Source: Atrichornis clamosus (taxonomy: Eukaryota; Chordata; Aves; Passeriformes; Menuridae). From it: a DNA stretch of 64,000 bases. Location: positions 310,001-374,000 of the forward strand of contig WBMZ01006400.1 of assembly GCA_013400975.1 (NCBI GenBank), in the 5' to 3' direction. How positions within the stretch are numbered: the stretch's first letter is position 1; each line of letters opens with the position of its first letter. The notes below the pieces were generated by a model. It ran no database searches, was not told the DNA's origin, and worked only from the letters and a program-made list of their open reading frames with translations. Made by a program: the position numbers and the translations under genes. Shown here in pieces: positions 48,261 to 62,300 of this stretch.

Positions 48261-51200
48261 ATACAAGTTTCTGATGTTTTTGAATTTTTTTTACCTCTGG
48301 ATTCTAGATTGGTGGCAGAGAGTTATATTTAAGGAAACGGAAACTTTAGATTCATTTCATGATCAACTGTCTCTTTATTACACAGTTACTGATTGAAGGA
48401 CTGTCTTTTTAAAAATTTCCTAGTAAAATTGGCAATAAAGATTCATTTTGACTGTGAACTATTTTACTTTTCAAAGTAGGGAACATGGCACTTATTCTAA
48501 AAGAATATAACATTAATAAGAATACTTTGACTTATGAAAGCAAAAAATCTGTGGAATTTAAATAATGTAACCAGCTGATTTGAGAACATCTGAATTAATA
48601 TTGGTGATAAATTATTTCACAGTAAAATTATTCATACTCAATAGGAAATTAAGTTGTCATAATATGATAGTGTTAAAGAAACCTTATCTCTCATCTATGC
48701 CCACATATGTTGCATGAAATCACTGAACAGTTATTTTTCGTGGTGTTATCTAAAGCATATTCCACACTATACATGGAATAAAGTCATGTTGCTTAGTTCA
48801 TGCAAGTTACTGACTGCATTAACTTTATGTTAAAGTCTCACACCCCCAATAAGTTAACAGTGAAGGAGTTCTAGAAGAGTTGTTCAGTGATAGTATTTTT
48901 GTGGAACACCTAAACGAAGAAAATGTGAGCAATATCAGAACAATTTTTGCTCAACTTCTGGGAGACATAATTCCAAAGAACTGGTAAGATAAAATCCAGC
49001 ATGCACAAATTGCCAGGAAAAATAATATTATATTCTGTCCTGTGTAAGTCTGTATAACCTAATTAAAAAGTATTTTGTGTACTTGAAATTAACGAACTTT
49101 CTCTTTACAAAGTTGTCATTAGATGTGTCTATAAATTTTTCTAAAGCATGATTTCGCTAAAGAAACAAATGCATTGAAAGGCAAAATTCACAAAGTACTG
49201 AAGACGATGTGGAAGTTCTTAAGCCTCATAATTCAGGTGTTTGGCAAACGGCATTTTCCTCCTGAAGAAAAAGGTCAAATTAAATTGGGATTTGGAAGAG
49301 GTGTAAAATAAAATTTTGTTTTAAATATCTGTTTCATGTCCTTGATGTAACAATTTAACATGGTCTAATCTTGTAATTTTCTTTCTAATAACTAAAGCAC
49401 TAACGGAAAATGTGAAAAGGAATGAAGAACTTTTAGCTTAAGGCATCTGTTAGTCAATCAGTTTTGCTTTACTAGGTAAGATTTATTTGTATGTTATAAA
49501 CAGCTCTTGAGTGAGGGAAGTCATCACTATGATTACATTTGGCCTTCACTGCTTGAACTTCAGGAAAAATAATCACAATTCAGAGAGTTAATTAAAAATA
49601 CACAATGCCGCAGAAAACTGAAAACTGTTTGAAAATAAAGAGAGAAATTTTTATTTGGTAAGTATAGCTCCAGGTGCAGCTGTTTCTCAGAAGAAAAAAA
49701 GACATTTAAAAAAAAATCCCTGCTGTTATAATTATAGTAATTGTTATTATTCTGCAATTTCACAAATTTGCCAGTCTCTTGAATACTATGGTATAAGCCT
49801 ACTGTTAAAATTACATCTGTCAATAAACCAGATGTTGCATAGATTGGCCTGAAGTGTAAGTTGGTATTTTGCAAATCTGACAGGTTTTTTCCCTGATATT
49901 AAAATCAGCCTATGTTTATGCACACATAAAGACACACAGTTTGTATATGTCCATCTTGAACCCAACCAGTAGGTCTAACATAGACACCAATACAGCACGA
50001 AAATAACTGATTCTATTTCTTTTAACAGATTTAAAATATATTACAGAATTATCTATTTACCCATTTGGGGAGTCTTCGGATTTTTTTATAACATTATTAC
50101 TTTAGCATTCACTGCTTTTAATAAACAGACAGAAGAGCTACAGTCAAAGGGCTTAGTCAGAATTGGGATCTCAATAATGCCTTTCACTAAATAAACCAGA
50201 GACTGTGCCTGTCAAGGAAATTGATACCCGCACATTGTGTGCTCTATAGCAAGGCATGGTGTGCTCGTAGGACTCTAACCAGGAGGTAAACAACACTGAG
50301 GGTCAGATCAGAGGGCTGCAACATTCTGCTCTTTAGAGGGAGAAGAAGGCTTCAGTTAAATTCTCTATAGGTAGCACAGTTACAGGTAGGGAAGTATTTT
50401 GCTCTTTAGACAAATAAGCTGTGCCCAAAAACCATTTCCCAGATATTGTCACAGAGGTCTTCTATTGATCACAGCAAAACAGCACTGTGATTGATCCTTC
50501 TTGTCTGTAGTATTTCCAGTATGCTCATAAAGTCTAGATACCATTTATGTGGAAGCTAATGGGACAGCATGCTTGAGCCTAGGTTACTAAATATATAAAG
50601 TTTTATAAAACAGAGTTCAACTTCTTTACATGTACTGGTTTTACCGCAAAGGATGAGCAGACTATTTAAACAGCACTGCACATAAAAATATTGCTTGATA
50701 AACCTATCAATATATACACTTCTCCACTGAATCATACTGATTTTATACATGTTTTCATCCTGGCCTTAGGAGTAGAGCAGCTGTCATATTTATCACCTCA
50801 GCTGCCTTCTGTTATTTCAAGTCTTACCTCCTTTTCTATCAGGCTGTGTTCCAGGTCCTATATTTATGCTTGCCCTTGATCTTCACGGTGACAATGGGGA
50901 GGCCTTTATTGCTCTCAAGATTTCAGCTTTCCTGTTGACACATTCTATGCAAACACACAGTCTTTGCTCTAAATAAAATCAGTCTTTGCCTGATGGAGCT
51001 TAGCACATTAGCATGTAACTCAACAGAAAGTGGACAACTGGCAAGGAAAGGAGAACAGAAAAGGCCACAGCAAAACCGGTGCTTGCCAAGACAAGAGAAT
51101 AAAGTTTGTACACCAACCCCAAAGCAGCTGCCTTACTCTTGGGCATCTTATGAATTCTGTGCTTAGGTCCCTGAAGTCAATGTACGTACACACTTGTCTG

Positions 51201-54200
51201 TCCTTCTGCTACTATGAACAACTTCATTTAGAAAGTCATGAACATCTGGATAGGTTTGCCACATCAAACGCTGCCAGAAGATAGGGCAAACCTCCTCTAT
51301 CAGCAGTGTAAGGCTGATGTCTCTCTCAGAATCTCCTTTTTTTTTTTTTGATACTTTGGGCAAAAAGGTTAAAAAGTGAATCTTACATTGAAAAGCCACC
51401 TTCTTGTCAAGTGAAGGAATACAGAAATAGAAGAATAAAAATTAGGTAATATTTGCCAATATTACTGATTAAGAGGGCACAGAAAAATAAGTAGTTATGC
51501 AAGTGGCATTATCTAGAATTGGTTTTGAAGTAATGACAATTTTTTTTTATATTGTTGATGCCCCAGTCGTCAGGTGTGTGTAGTGTGCTCATGCATCTAC
51601 CTTCATTAACACACACCTGAAACAAAAAAAGCAGCACAGCTTTGGTTTCAACAGGAAAGGGCAAGGCAGCCATCGCTTCATATAAGTTATGTGAAATTAT
51701 ATATGGCTTCACTACCAATCAGCCAGTGAATGACACCTCCTTTTATATCTTTCACTCTACTAATCCGAAATCCACCGTTGTAAACACACTGGAAGCAAAG
51801 AGAGTGTAGACAAAGAAGCTAAAGGAGGGAAAGATGAGCTGCGCAGAGAAAACGAATGAAATGGAAGTCAATATGGAGCAGAATGGTCTGCAATTTTACC
51901 ATAATTTAATGGTTTTTATTGAATGAAGTACACCCTGTAATTTGAGGTCTGTTATTCCAACCATATACTCACCCTTGAAGAAGTTACAGAATTGACAGGA
52001 ATTACAGTCATACCCAATTCTCCCCTAAAGAAAAGTTCTTAACTTCTAGAATTTAAATCTAGAGGCAAAAAACACTTCTCTGCAGCACTAGTTTCATTTC
52101 ATTATATCTTCTCTTATTTTGCTATGTCCTTTTTTTTCCCCAGTAAAATCTTTTCTGCTCTAAACCAAAATTAACTAAAATTCCAACACTTTGTTTTTCA
52201 CAAACTGGATATGAACAGGACCCCAAATATTCATTTTACCCAAGGATAAATTCTGGGAACTGGGAAAGAGTCTAAAGGTTTCTCTGCAGCATTAAATCAA
52301 TTTACAGATATATCCATCTGCCTTCTGTTGCACTGATGACCTTTTGAGGCAAAGTAATGTTTATGTTCTCAGTATGTTTATTTTCTTGTAAAACAGAAAC
52401 AGTCCATTCACCAAGAACAAACTATAGTTCTCATGACAGAGAGCTGTCCCAGTTCAAAACAGATTGCACAGGTGTGCACAGAGAAATGAGAAAAGAGCAT
52501 ATAACTTGTGGAAAATACCCTCCCAAGGACTAATGGGCAAAGCCTAGACATCCATATCCTGTTACTAAAATGGCTGGAATAAATGTCGGCTGTAGAACTT
52601 ACACTGGGTCAAAAAACAATCCTCTTATGGTACCATCCCTATTTTAAAAACAATATTTGAAATTTAAAATAAACCAAACTATGTGTACTTTATAAGGAAT
52701 TAATCTTGAAATGACTTCCAAACACTATAAGCAGAGAAACGCTTCTTTGAATGCTCAAAGTCCTGAATCTGATTTTCTGTTTGTCTTCACACTGCTCAGC
52801 TTAATTTTTAATACATTTCTAGTTAAGCAGTCAGTTAAGAGGACTTCTATAGCATTGGCAAAAATAAAATTTAAAAAATAATACCACGGGTGGGGCGGAA
52901 AGTGAATCTTCAGCTAAAAATTCTGCTCGTACTGCAAACTTGGTTCTGAAAGAACAGTCATTCCTTTGGTGTAGAAAAACTTACTGGTTGACCTATGAGA
53001 CCAAACCAGTTTTCTCACAACATATTTTGAGTAGGTAGTTTTTGCTCACAATGACTTGTAACCACACACATAATTTGCATACTAAGTATTATTCAGAAGT
53101 AACTTTTTAAAATGTGAGCTCTATACAAATCAGTTTACAAGGAACAAAATATTGATTAAATTCTAAGCTCTAATAATTCACAGGGTTTTTTTAGTCATTA
53201 CCTACATTTTTGCCAGACTTTAATCTGATACCATACCTGAGACCGGGGGATTAATAGCAAAACGTTGCTGCAGTTTCTTCTTTTAAACTCACCTAATTAT
53301 TATTTTGAAAATTCTTCCCTTTGTGAAGACTCAGTCAAGCCTCTCTTCATCTCCTGCGAGCTCAGCTGAAGACTGTGGCAGAGCTATGCTGCTGTAAAGA
53401 TGACAGATGAAGACAATTTTATTCAAATCTGAAAAATAAGTTGGACTTGCAAGAGAGCTCCAACATATAGCAAATGTGTTCAAAGCAGTCATTTTAAAGT
53501 AAATTCCAGTCACTGCTCTAATACAATGACTTCAACACTAAATAGTATTGCTTAATCAAAGCATTAATGATATTTGTGACCCTGCAGATTCTGCAGTAGC
53601 TTCCACAGCTGGATAGCCTTTTGCACTAAAAATACTCGCCTTTAATATTACTGAAATATAGCAAAATATTTAGGAATAACAAAGAAACAATGTATAAAAG
53701 CAGGCACGCTACAAAAAAAATTCTATAGCAGAATTTTTTTTTCACTAAGAAAATATCAATTAGAAAAATAATCAGTTCTGTGTTCCACCAGGCTAAATCT
53801 ACTAAAACTCCATGTGATTTGCACTAATGCAGCTGCAACAAAGTCCCCTTCTCTGCTTCTTGATAACGCGGATAGTGTCCATTAATTACTAGATTCGGAA
53901 TTGGGCTTAAGAAACCTCAGTGTACAAACATTTTGAAGGTCAAGATATTGTCTGAAAAGGGATTTTCTTGAATTAATGTATTTATACAACACAGATTAAC
54001 TAGGCTGCAAGATACTGCAAAATGAATAAAGGTAATTATTAACACATATTGCTTGTCTGGGAACTGTGAATCAGGCTACTTTGCAATTTCCTTCTACATA
54101 GCAAAAATGAAGCTTTGTTTCCATTTGCACCACTGTATATTTTTTTTATTTTTCATATGCATTAGAATACTCTATTTTTCATGTTGTGAAAAACAAATAT

Positions 54201-55034
54201 ATTCAGAACAGCTGCAAAACATTGCAAATAATTATTTTCTTAAAGCTGGCACTGATTTCAAGCAGATAGAATGTTCATTATTTCATCTAACAACCAGCAT
54301 ACTAAGGATCAGGGAAAAAAACACAACCAGATAAACATTCCAAATGCATTACTTTATTTCAGCATCCCATTCTGGTGAAAAAATAGAATATGGGTTCATC
54401 TACACCAGAAAGCATACATAGTGATATGCAAGGAAAAAGAATTCAATAAACAGAATGCAGGAAGTATCTATTTCTGTCATCGTAACTTTGATAAGCTTAT
54501 TTGGTAGGCAAAAAAATTATAAAGGCTTTCATTAAGATGTCAATTTGTAGCATGTGCTCTGCTGGTAACAACTGGAAAACATCAGGTGTATGAATTGGCT
54601 TTTCCTCTCCTTAATTTCAGTCAGTCCCACAAAGACATTGTCTGTTATACCAAATGATACCTGTCTGCTTGTCACTGAACAAAAACCACATTTTATTCAC
54701 AGAAATAATGTTTGGGTGACTGCTTCTGCATGCATTTTCATAAAGCTGTATAAAAAAAGCTACAGGTCTTGGATCACGACAGTTCCCTACTGAGACTGTA
54801 GGACAAACCTTGAGACAAAACCAGAGATTATGAAAAGAAAATAAAAACCGAATGACACTTGCACCACACTTCCATTTAGCAACCTAAATCTGATTCCTCT
54901 TTGAGTAGTTTTTGTGGTCTTACTTCCATTACAGATGTTAAAAGGTCCACAAAATACAGAATTAAAATTGCTTTTGCCCCAGCCAAGGAGGTCCATTAGC
55001 ATCACATTTTACAAAAAGCTGGGACAGAGTTGGC
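48261..55034. other. A+T-rich non-coding DNA
   Basis: About 6.8 kb with no recognisable gene or interspersed repeat. A T13 run lies at 51337-51349. A TTG|GTAAGT donor-like site near 49659 lacks a paired exon. Frames at 49560-49874, 51030-51284, 54053-54334 and others are unrecognised and overlap opposite-strand frames. Confidence 0.6.
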
Positions 55035-56365
55035 AAAAGAATCATAAAGTGACTTTGGTTGAAAGGGACATTTAAGGGTCATTTAGTCTAACACCCCTGC
55101 CACGGGCAGGAGCATCTTCAACTAGGTCATGTTACTCAGGGCCCCACCCAACCTAGCCTGGAATGTTCCACGGGTGGGGCATCTACCACCCCTCTGGGCA
55201 ACCTGTGCTGGTGCTTCACCATCCACATTGTAAAAAATTTCTTCCTAATATCTAGTCTGAATCTACCCTCTTTTAGTTTAAAACCACTACCTTGTCCTTG
55301 CACAACATATGTCCATTCCATCTTCATTATAAGCCCCTTTTAAGCACTGAAAGACCACAAGGTTTCCCCAAGGCCTTTCTTTTCTTCTCCAGGATAAGCA
55401 GCCCTGACTCTCTCAGGTGTTCCTCACAGGAGAGATGCTCAGACCCCTCATATTTTTTGTCACCATCCTCTGGACTTGCACCAAGAAGTTGATGTCCTTC
55501 CTGTGCTGGGGACCCCAGAGCTGGATGGGGTCTCACCAGAGCAAAGAGGCAGAATCCCCTCCCTCCCCTGTTGCCCACCCTGTGGGATGAACCCAGGACA
55601 TATTTGGCTTTCTGGGCTGGGAGTGCCCATGGCCAGCTCCTGTCCAGCCTCTCACTGACCAGCACCCCCACGTCCTTCCGGGCAGGGCTGCGCTCCCCAT
55701 CTGTCCATCCCCATCCTGTGTTGATACTGGGAGTTGCCCAGACCCAGGTGCAGCACCTTGCATTTGGCCTTGTTAATCCTAATGAGATTTCCATGGGCCA
55801 CATCTTGAGCTTGTCCAGGCCCCTCAGGATGGCCTCCTGTCCTTCAGGTGTCTCAGCTGCTCCATGCAGCTGGATGTTTGCAAACTTGCTGAGGCTGCAC
55901 TCAGTCCCACTGCCTGTGGCACTGGTGAAGATGTTAAAGAGTCCTGGTCCCAGGGTGGACCCCCTGGGGACACCACATGTCGCCAGACTCCATCCAGACA
56001 TTCAGCAGTGGACCACTGCCCCTCTGGATGCAACCAGCTCCTTATCCAAACATTGCATCCACCCACTCCACACCTCTTCAGAGAGAAGGATGTTGTGAAG
56101 GACCATGTCAAAGGCTCACAGAACTCCAGGTAGGCACCCACAGCCCTTCCCTTTTCCACTGGTGCAGTCACACAATCAGAGAAGGTCACTGAGTTGGCCT
56201 GCCAAGACCTTGCCCTCAGTGACCCCGTGCTGGCTGTTTTCCATCACCTTCCTGTGCCTTAGCAGAGCGTCTGGGAGGATCTGTTCCATGTCCCTCCCAG
56301 GGACAACAGGGAGCCTGACTGGTCAGTAGTTCCCAGGGTCTACCTTTCTAACCTTTTTGAGAACA
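55035..56365 (-). repeat. CR1 LINE, 5'-truncated copy (best preserved in window)
   Basis: About 1.3 kb of antisense CR1 in unbroken consensus order: AATCATAAAGTGACTTTGG, GACATTTAAGGGTCATTTAG, CACCCCTGCCACGGGCAGGA, TGGGGCATCTACCACCCCTC, TTTCTTCCTAATATCTAGTC, TGCTGGGGACCCCAGAGCTG, TACTGGGAGTTGCCCAGACC, CTTGCATTTGGCCTTGTTAA, AAGGATGTTGTGAAGGACCA, TCCCAGGGACAACAGGGAGC and GGTCAGTAGTTCCCAGGGTC. The 3' end is at the left, near 55040, and the copy is truncated inside the RT domain at the right. Full-length avian CR1 is about 4.5 kb, so roughly the last third remains. It is G+C-rich against its A+T-rich surroundings. Apparent frames on the plus strand here are shadows of the element. Confidence 0.96.
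55327..56189 (-). pseudogene. CR1 ORF2 reverse-transcriptase C-terminal pseudogene
   Basis: Within the CR1 copy, the minus strand keeps 224 open codons (55327-56001) that follow the C-terminal half of CR1 reverse transcriptase: GVPRGSTLGPGLFNIF (RT motif 4-5 region), then CSLSKFAN, DKLKMW, SPARKDVGVLVSERLD, FALVRPHPALGSPAQEGHQL, EGSEHLSCEEHLRESGL and LEKKRKALGKP. An overlapping minus frame (55824-56189) supplies the preceding part (VTAPVEKGRAVGAYLEFC, then WIRSWLHPEGQ), so a frameshift near 56.0 kb breaks the gene. Both catalytic aspartate boxes are lost: the first reads YLEFC instead of Y.DF.KAFD, and the FADD box reads FANI. Endonuclease and N-terminal RT are absent. It cannot make an active enzyme. 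Confidence 0.93.
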
Positions 56366-59300
56366 ACTTTATAACTTTAAGTGACAGGCTTCTCTTAAGA
56401 ACTTTCATAATATATTGACTAAATTATTTCCCAAAAAACCCCCGATGGAAACTAAAAAGTTAAACTAACAAATTTGAAAGCTACTTTTTAGGTCAAATTC
56501 TCTAAGTCTGAAATGATACATTAGATTATTTGTAATTTTTTTCTGTTTCAAATCTCCAAACAGCTCTATTTAACAACCATCTCCCCATCAATTTTTCCAC
56601 TCAGGTCTATTTCCAATGCAATTTCCTAGAGGTCAGCTTAGACATATATAGAAAATATATCATTTTAACCTGAGCAACAAACTGTAAGACATGAAACTGC
56701 TGTGGAGCTAGTAATTTCTCTCTACAATTGACCTTTCAGTGCTCCATCTCTTTTATATTTCTGTTTAATCACATATCCAGGGTTATTGTCACTTAGCTAT
56801 TCTAGACGTATTTTACAGTTTTGATCAAATTTCTACCATTGTTCTTTTCAAATTAAGTATGAAAATATTCTTGAATTTTTCACCAAATTTAAATATTATA
56901 ATGTTCTGCTGTCGTCAGAAGTGATATATTCTTTGCCATGCTATAGTCAGTTATAAGCTAAATGGACTAGTTATCGTTTTGAAAACAACATAAAAAATGG
57001 ATGGAATTAAAGTAATCACTGTGGAGTTGGCCCTTATTTCTCTATAAAAACAATAATGAAATGGCAGTTTTAACACAAGTATTTAAGAAGTCATTCAACA
57101 TAAAATTTGAAATATTTTTGCTTGTAGTGAGAGAAAATTGTTTTGCACCTATTATGAAACATTATCACAGGTCACGTGGGAGGAAACACAATTCAATCAG
57201 TTTAACTCCACCACAAAGCTGACCAACACTCTCTTTATATCCTCCATCAGAAGAGCTAAGTTCAAATAGCTGTGCTTGAAAATAGAAGATTGAAACTTAA
57301 ATTAGAGAACCTATTTCAACATATTTTATAAATCTGCCAAGTATGGATTCCCTCTAACTGGAGTGGTAGCAGTTATATAATTTTTCTTAAATTTAATTAT
57401 ATACTTCAATTTCATCACTTGCCCTCAGTCAGGAAGTGAAATACCTTTTAGGAAAGAAGATCAAACTCGCTGACTGTGCAGAGACGAAAGTAATTTTTGG
57501 AGAAGTAATCAAGGACAGTGGCTGTTTGCCTCCAAGTTTTCCTTAGCCTTCTACCAGCATGACCACTTCTCATGTATAATTTGTACGCTGGCATCAGAGT
57601 GCATGAAATTTGTCCCCTACTTGTCAAGAACCTGCCCATTGTGTCAATATTCTATTTTAAAATAGGTGTATTTATTAACAACTTCTTTTTATTATACTAA
57701 TGCTGTCTCATACCCAATATATAAAACTGGAAATGACCCTATACTGTGCTGGCGGCACCCTGGGTGAACAGGCAGCAGGACAAGGCTCAACAGTTGGAAA
57801 GTAATATTCAAACATGACTCACTCTCTCTCAGGGCTCCTGCCCTGGACCGTCATTGGCAAATGCAGTTCCTGGTTCCAGCTCAAGTCAGTCCATATTTAT
57901 ATGTAAAAGAAATCATCTATATGTATTTAATGGCCAATAACATTCTTTATAAGCTTGATAATGCCTTATTGAAAAAAAACAACTATACTTTATCAGAAAT
58001 CAGTTCTGTACTACCATGTCTCTTTCCAGAAAAAAAAAGCATATTTCCATTGAAACAAAACACAACAATCAACCTGAAATCCCAACGGTTCAAGATTTCT
58101 TTCAAATTACGAAAAGAAGTTATTTTCTCTAGGAAATACTTATTTTAACAATAAGGTTTTTTTCATCCAAAGTTAAAATATCTTTCAAAACACAATGGAA
58201 GACTAATCTGGCCAGCACTACTGAGGATGTTTTTTATAGACACAAATGTAGGTTCACAGCAGCAACAGAAAAAAATGATCCTTATATCCACAAGCAACTT
58301 AAAGCAGAACTTCTCAGTAACTTCAGGAAATGTCAAGTGTATTCTCACATGCTTTGTTAGTCCATAGGATAGAAAACTATCCAGACTGAAATGTAAACCA
58401 TTCCCATTTTAACTTCCTAGATTTCAACTAGTAATTCTTCATTTATATCTTTGGTAGTTTACCAGTAAAGGTGTCTTATTTTTAAATTAACTTTCATGAT
58501 TTTCCTAAATATATAGTAAAGCAGTTTGATTAACGTTTTTGAGGTGGGAAATTGGAATTTGAAGTGTTATTGTTCTGTAAATCTTGAGATTTCATTGAGT
58601 AGCACAATATTTCTACCATATGTTTTGCTTCCTTTGCTGCAAGTAGGGACCAGGTTGCTGTGGCAACTGAGTTACAGGATGACTACAGAGCTGTGTTTGC
58701 TGACTCTGTGCAGCACGATAACTTGAAGGAGGAATGCCAGATATTACATTTCAGTTGTTTGAGGCATCATCTTCTTGCTAATACTTACATTATCTTAAAG
58801 GTCTGCAAGAGTCTCAGGAGCCAGCTGCCATGATGACACTGAATTCCCCAAACAGAGCAACTTTCAGGTTAACCTAACTGTTCAATCACATATATTTTCT
58901 GTGTGCTTTATCAAACCACATAAGAACTACGCTTAAGAAGAAATACAGAAAATACTCTCCAATTTAGGCTGATTGTTCAACTTTCTTGTGCTGTGTCAGG
59001 AAAGAAGTTAACTTTCTGTTTCCAGGTTTCTCTTTAACAGCTCTCAGGGTCCTTCCTTCATCACATTACCTTCATTTTATATATATTCCACAACAACTTA
59101 TATATTAATATGAAGCTTCAGGGCAAAATCCTCACCTCCCTGAAGTTAATAAGTTTTATCACTCAGTTTCCTAAGGCCATGATTTAATTGCTGGAAAAGG
59201 TAAGACCAGTCTACAGAATCTCCAGGTGTCACACCTCTGTAACCAATGTACTCTCCAAGGTAAACAAAATCCTGAAAATAACTTATTATTAACCTAGTAT

Positions 59301-62300
59301 TCCTTTAGCTCAAAAAAGGGCTTGTCTTCATTAAAATTGCATCCAAATATCACTTATCAAATTGGCAGATCTCATTATTTAGATTTTGCCTTTAAAACCT
59401 AATCAGTATCTTAGTCCCAAATCATTTTTATGCTCTTTCCTCATTATAAAAACTGCTATTTTCAACTTAATCAGTTTCACTACACAGTTATATTTCATTA
59501 GACACTAAAAAGCTGTGAGATTGGGTAGTCTATTATAGAAAACATTAAACCTAGAGCTTGGTTTCTGAGAAATAAAGTACTCTACAGGACTCCTAAGGGA
59601 AGAGATTGGTGGAAACATCATCCTAACAACTTTAGAAACTAAACCTTGCAATATATTATTAGGCTTGAAATGCATTATGTTTCAAAGAACTCTCAAATAT
59701 ATTCAGATGGAATTATTGCCAGTCTATAGAGTCACACCTATTTTTCCTGTGTACAAACCTCCTACAGCAACAATTATAACCTCAGTTATAACCTCAGTTA
59801 TATTTTGACACCAAAGGTTGATCATGTACCAGCTTTGCTGGGATGGGGAGAAGGGGATGAGGAAGGAGCAAACCACAAACACCAAAAAATTTTCATGATT
59901 TTTGGAGGTTACAGCCATGTCAGAGGGCATTGAAAAAAATCCCACTGTTTTCATGGTTGTTTGAATGCTATGAGTTTGCTGAGACAAGTTGAAATTCCCC
60001 TGAAAATCCAATGAAACAAATTTTGTGGGATGTTATAGAAGAGATATGTAACTGCATTACAAAGCAAACACCTATTACTATGTTTTGGTGTTCCTCTGAC
60101 TGTATGATACACACCTAAAGCCAAACACAATAATTTTGTTTAATAGCAAAAAGAAATTGGTTTATCTTTTGTTCAGTTTTAAGTCACGGTTCAGTTCAAT
60201 TCACCTTAAGAGAAATAAAAGCAGACAACAGAGAGGATCAATGCAAAAAGCAAAATCCTATAATGATACCATGGAGGAGACACTATTCAAACTGAAGTCT
60301 GTCTGAGCAAAGAGTGGTACAATGTCCATCAAGCTCAAGGCCAAGATTTCAGATAGGAATACATGAGATGCCAAATAAGTTGCAACTTCTTAAAAAGACT
60401 GATTTACAAAAAGCACCAAGGGTTAAGTGAAAAAAAAAAATCAGGGTTCTACAAACTTCTTTCAGTTAATCACCTACAGATTGAAGCGCTCTGCACCACG
60501 TCTTTCATTTAAACCATGGCTTACATGTTCACGTGTCTCAGCTGGACCGTCAGCAGCAGTGCTGGGAGCACTGTGTTTGAGTGCACACCAAAGCTCAGGT
60601 CCTGGCTTCCAGTGTGGTAAGGAAAAAGTCATACACCACTAAACCTAAACTAGGACTGAGGCTGAGCCCAGATGCACCACCCACCCCTGCTGCAGCTCCC
60701 CGGGTTCTCTTGCTCTCTGACAATTTCTCAATCTGAGAGCAGCAGAACCCAGACACTCAGAATCTCTATGCAGAGCTTGACCTCAGGATTAAAATTATGA
60801 GTGTCTTTAGTCCATCTAAAAGAATAAATTATCACTGAGTGCTAGCTTGGGTCAACTTGTTTGACCTTCCTCTGAAACAGAGTAAAAGTGTTCAAAACTG
60901 CCCCCCACGCCACAGCAGAAAGAAGTGACCAAAGGCTGCAGTACAGGAAACCACCCAGGGCTGCTCTGATACAGCTCCTGTCTCCACAGCACACACTGAG
61001 AAACAAGACATTTAGGAAGCAAATTACCAGAAGTCAGGCTGTGGGGTAACAGCCTTCCCTCTGTTTAGCTACCACAGCTGCTTAACATCAGTCTGTCACT
61101 GCCTGTGCTGTGTCAGGGACTCACTCTGAGTCCATGCTGCTGTTTTGAACACAACAGCAGTTCAGGGCATTTGCCCAGCCCAGGCCCAATCTAAACTATA
61201 AATCAGGAGTAGACCTGCAAGTTTATATCAACAAGCCTGCTAAGGTTTCATCTTTGGCAACAATCTTTTATTTTCTAGGAAATACATTTTCCTCAATGTC
61301 ACTGTATGGAAAATAAGAAAACACTAACATTAAAATATTGCTTCCCAAGGATAAAACAAAGTAGGCCATAGCACTGCTTGAATACAGGTGGAAATGTGCA
61401 CAAGATAATATTTAGATATGCAAGAGATACTGATGTCTCTGCTGCTCAGTGAAAATTTACAGCACAAATGTTGTATGAGTCAGTGTGATGGCTGCTGTCA
61501 GCTGCAAATATCATCTGCACCTTACGCATCTACCACATGCAAAACACTCCTGAAATGATCTTATTAGGGAGGCTGTGCCATACATCAAAATAATGTAGTA
61601 CCTACAGCAGCCTATAGGTACTAAAATATGCCCTTCCTGCTTATTTTGTACACAGTGAAAAATGAGACACTTGTGGGTAAACTTACTCATTAATTCTGAC
61701 AGATAATTGAGAGTACATGCTTGATACCACAACTTAAGTATCTGAAAGCTATAGAAATATAAATGTTCTAAATGTTAGTGAAAAAGAAAGAAAGGGAGAG
61801 GAACAGAAACAATTATTTGAACTACGCAGAATTTTAAATGGGTAATAATTAACTCGGTGGCAAGTAGCTGAGATGAGCGACAGAAAAATCTCACAAGCTT
61901 TCTTGAGCAGTACCTAAAAATAGGGATGAAACAGAAGTAATTGCTGAAAAAGTGTTTCTTCTGAGTTTCCTTCTTCCATTCTTTTTTGGAAAACCAGCTT
62001 CTCTTATTTACTTTAAAAAGCTATAGAAAATCTGCATAAACATGAAAGAACTGAGGACTGCTTTGTATTTGTTCATGACCTTGAGTAAATCAGCATTAAG
62101 ATGGGATAAAACTGAAGATAGGAATTCCTAAACATTTTCTCTCAAAAGACACAATCCCAGTGGTACCCTATATGGCTGAGCTAACTCCTGCCTCTGTACC
62201 TTAGCGCAACGTGGATATTCCTCCCCATTTGTAGTTAAGGTCCCAGGCACAGCACAGGGCACAGCTTCACGTCCTGGACAGGAATAGCCCATGAGTAGCA

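Noticed and set aside
51337..51349. T13 run as the poly(A) tail of a minus-strand retrocopy
   Set aside because: No recognisable coding or repeat body lies on the side where the insert should be; homopolymer runs of this size are common.
55571..56098. 175-codon plus-strand frame as a host gene
   Set aside because: It is the antisense shadow of the CR1 RT region.
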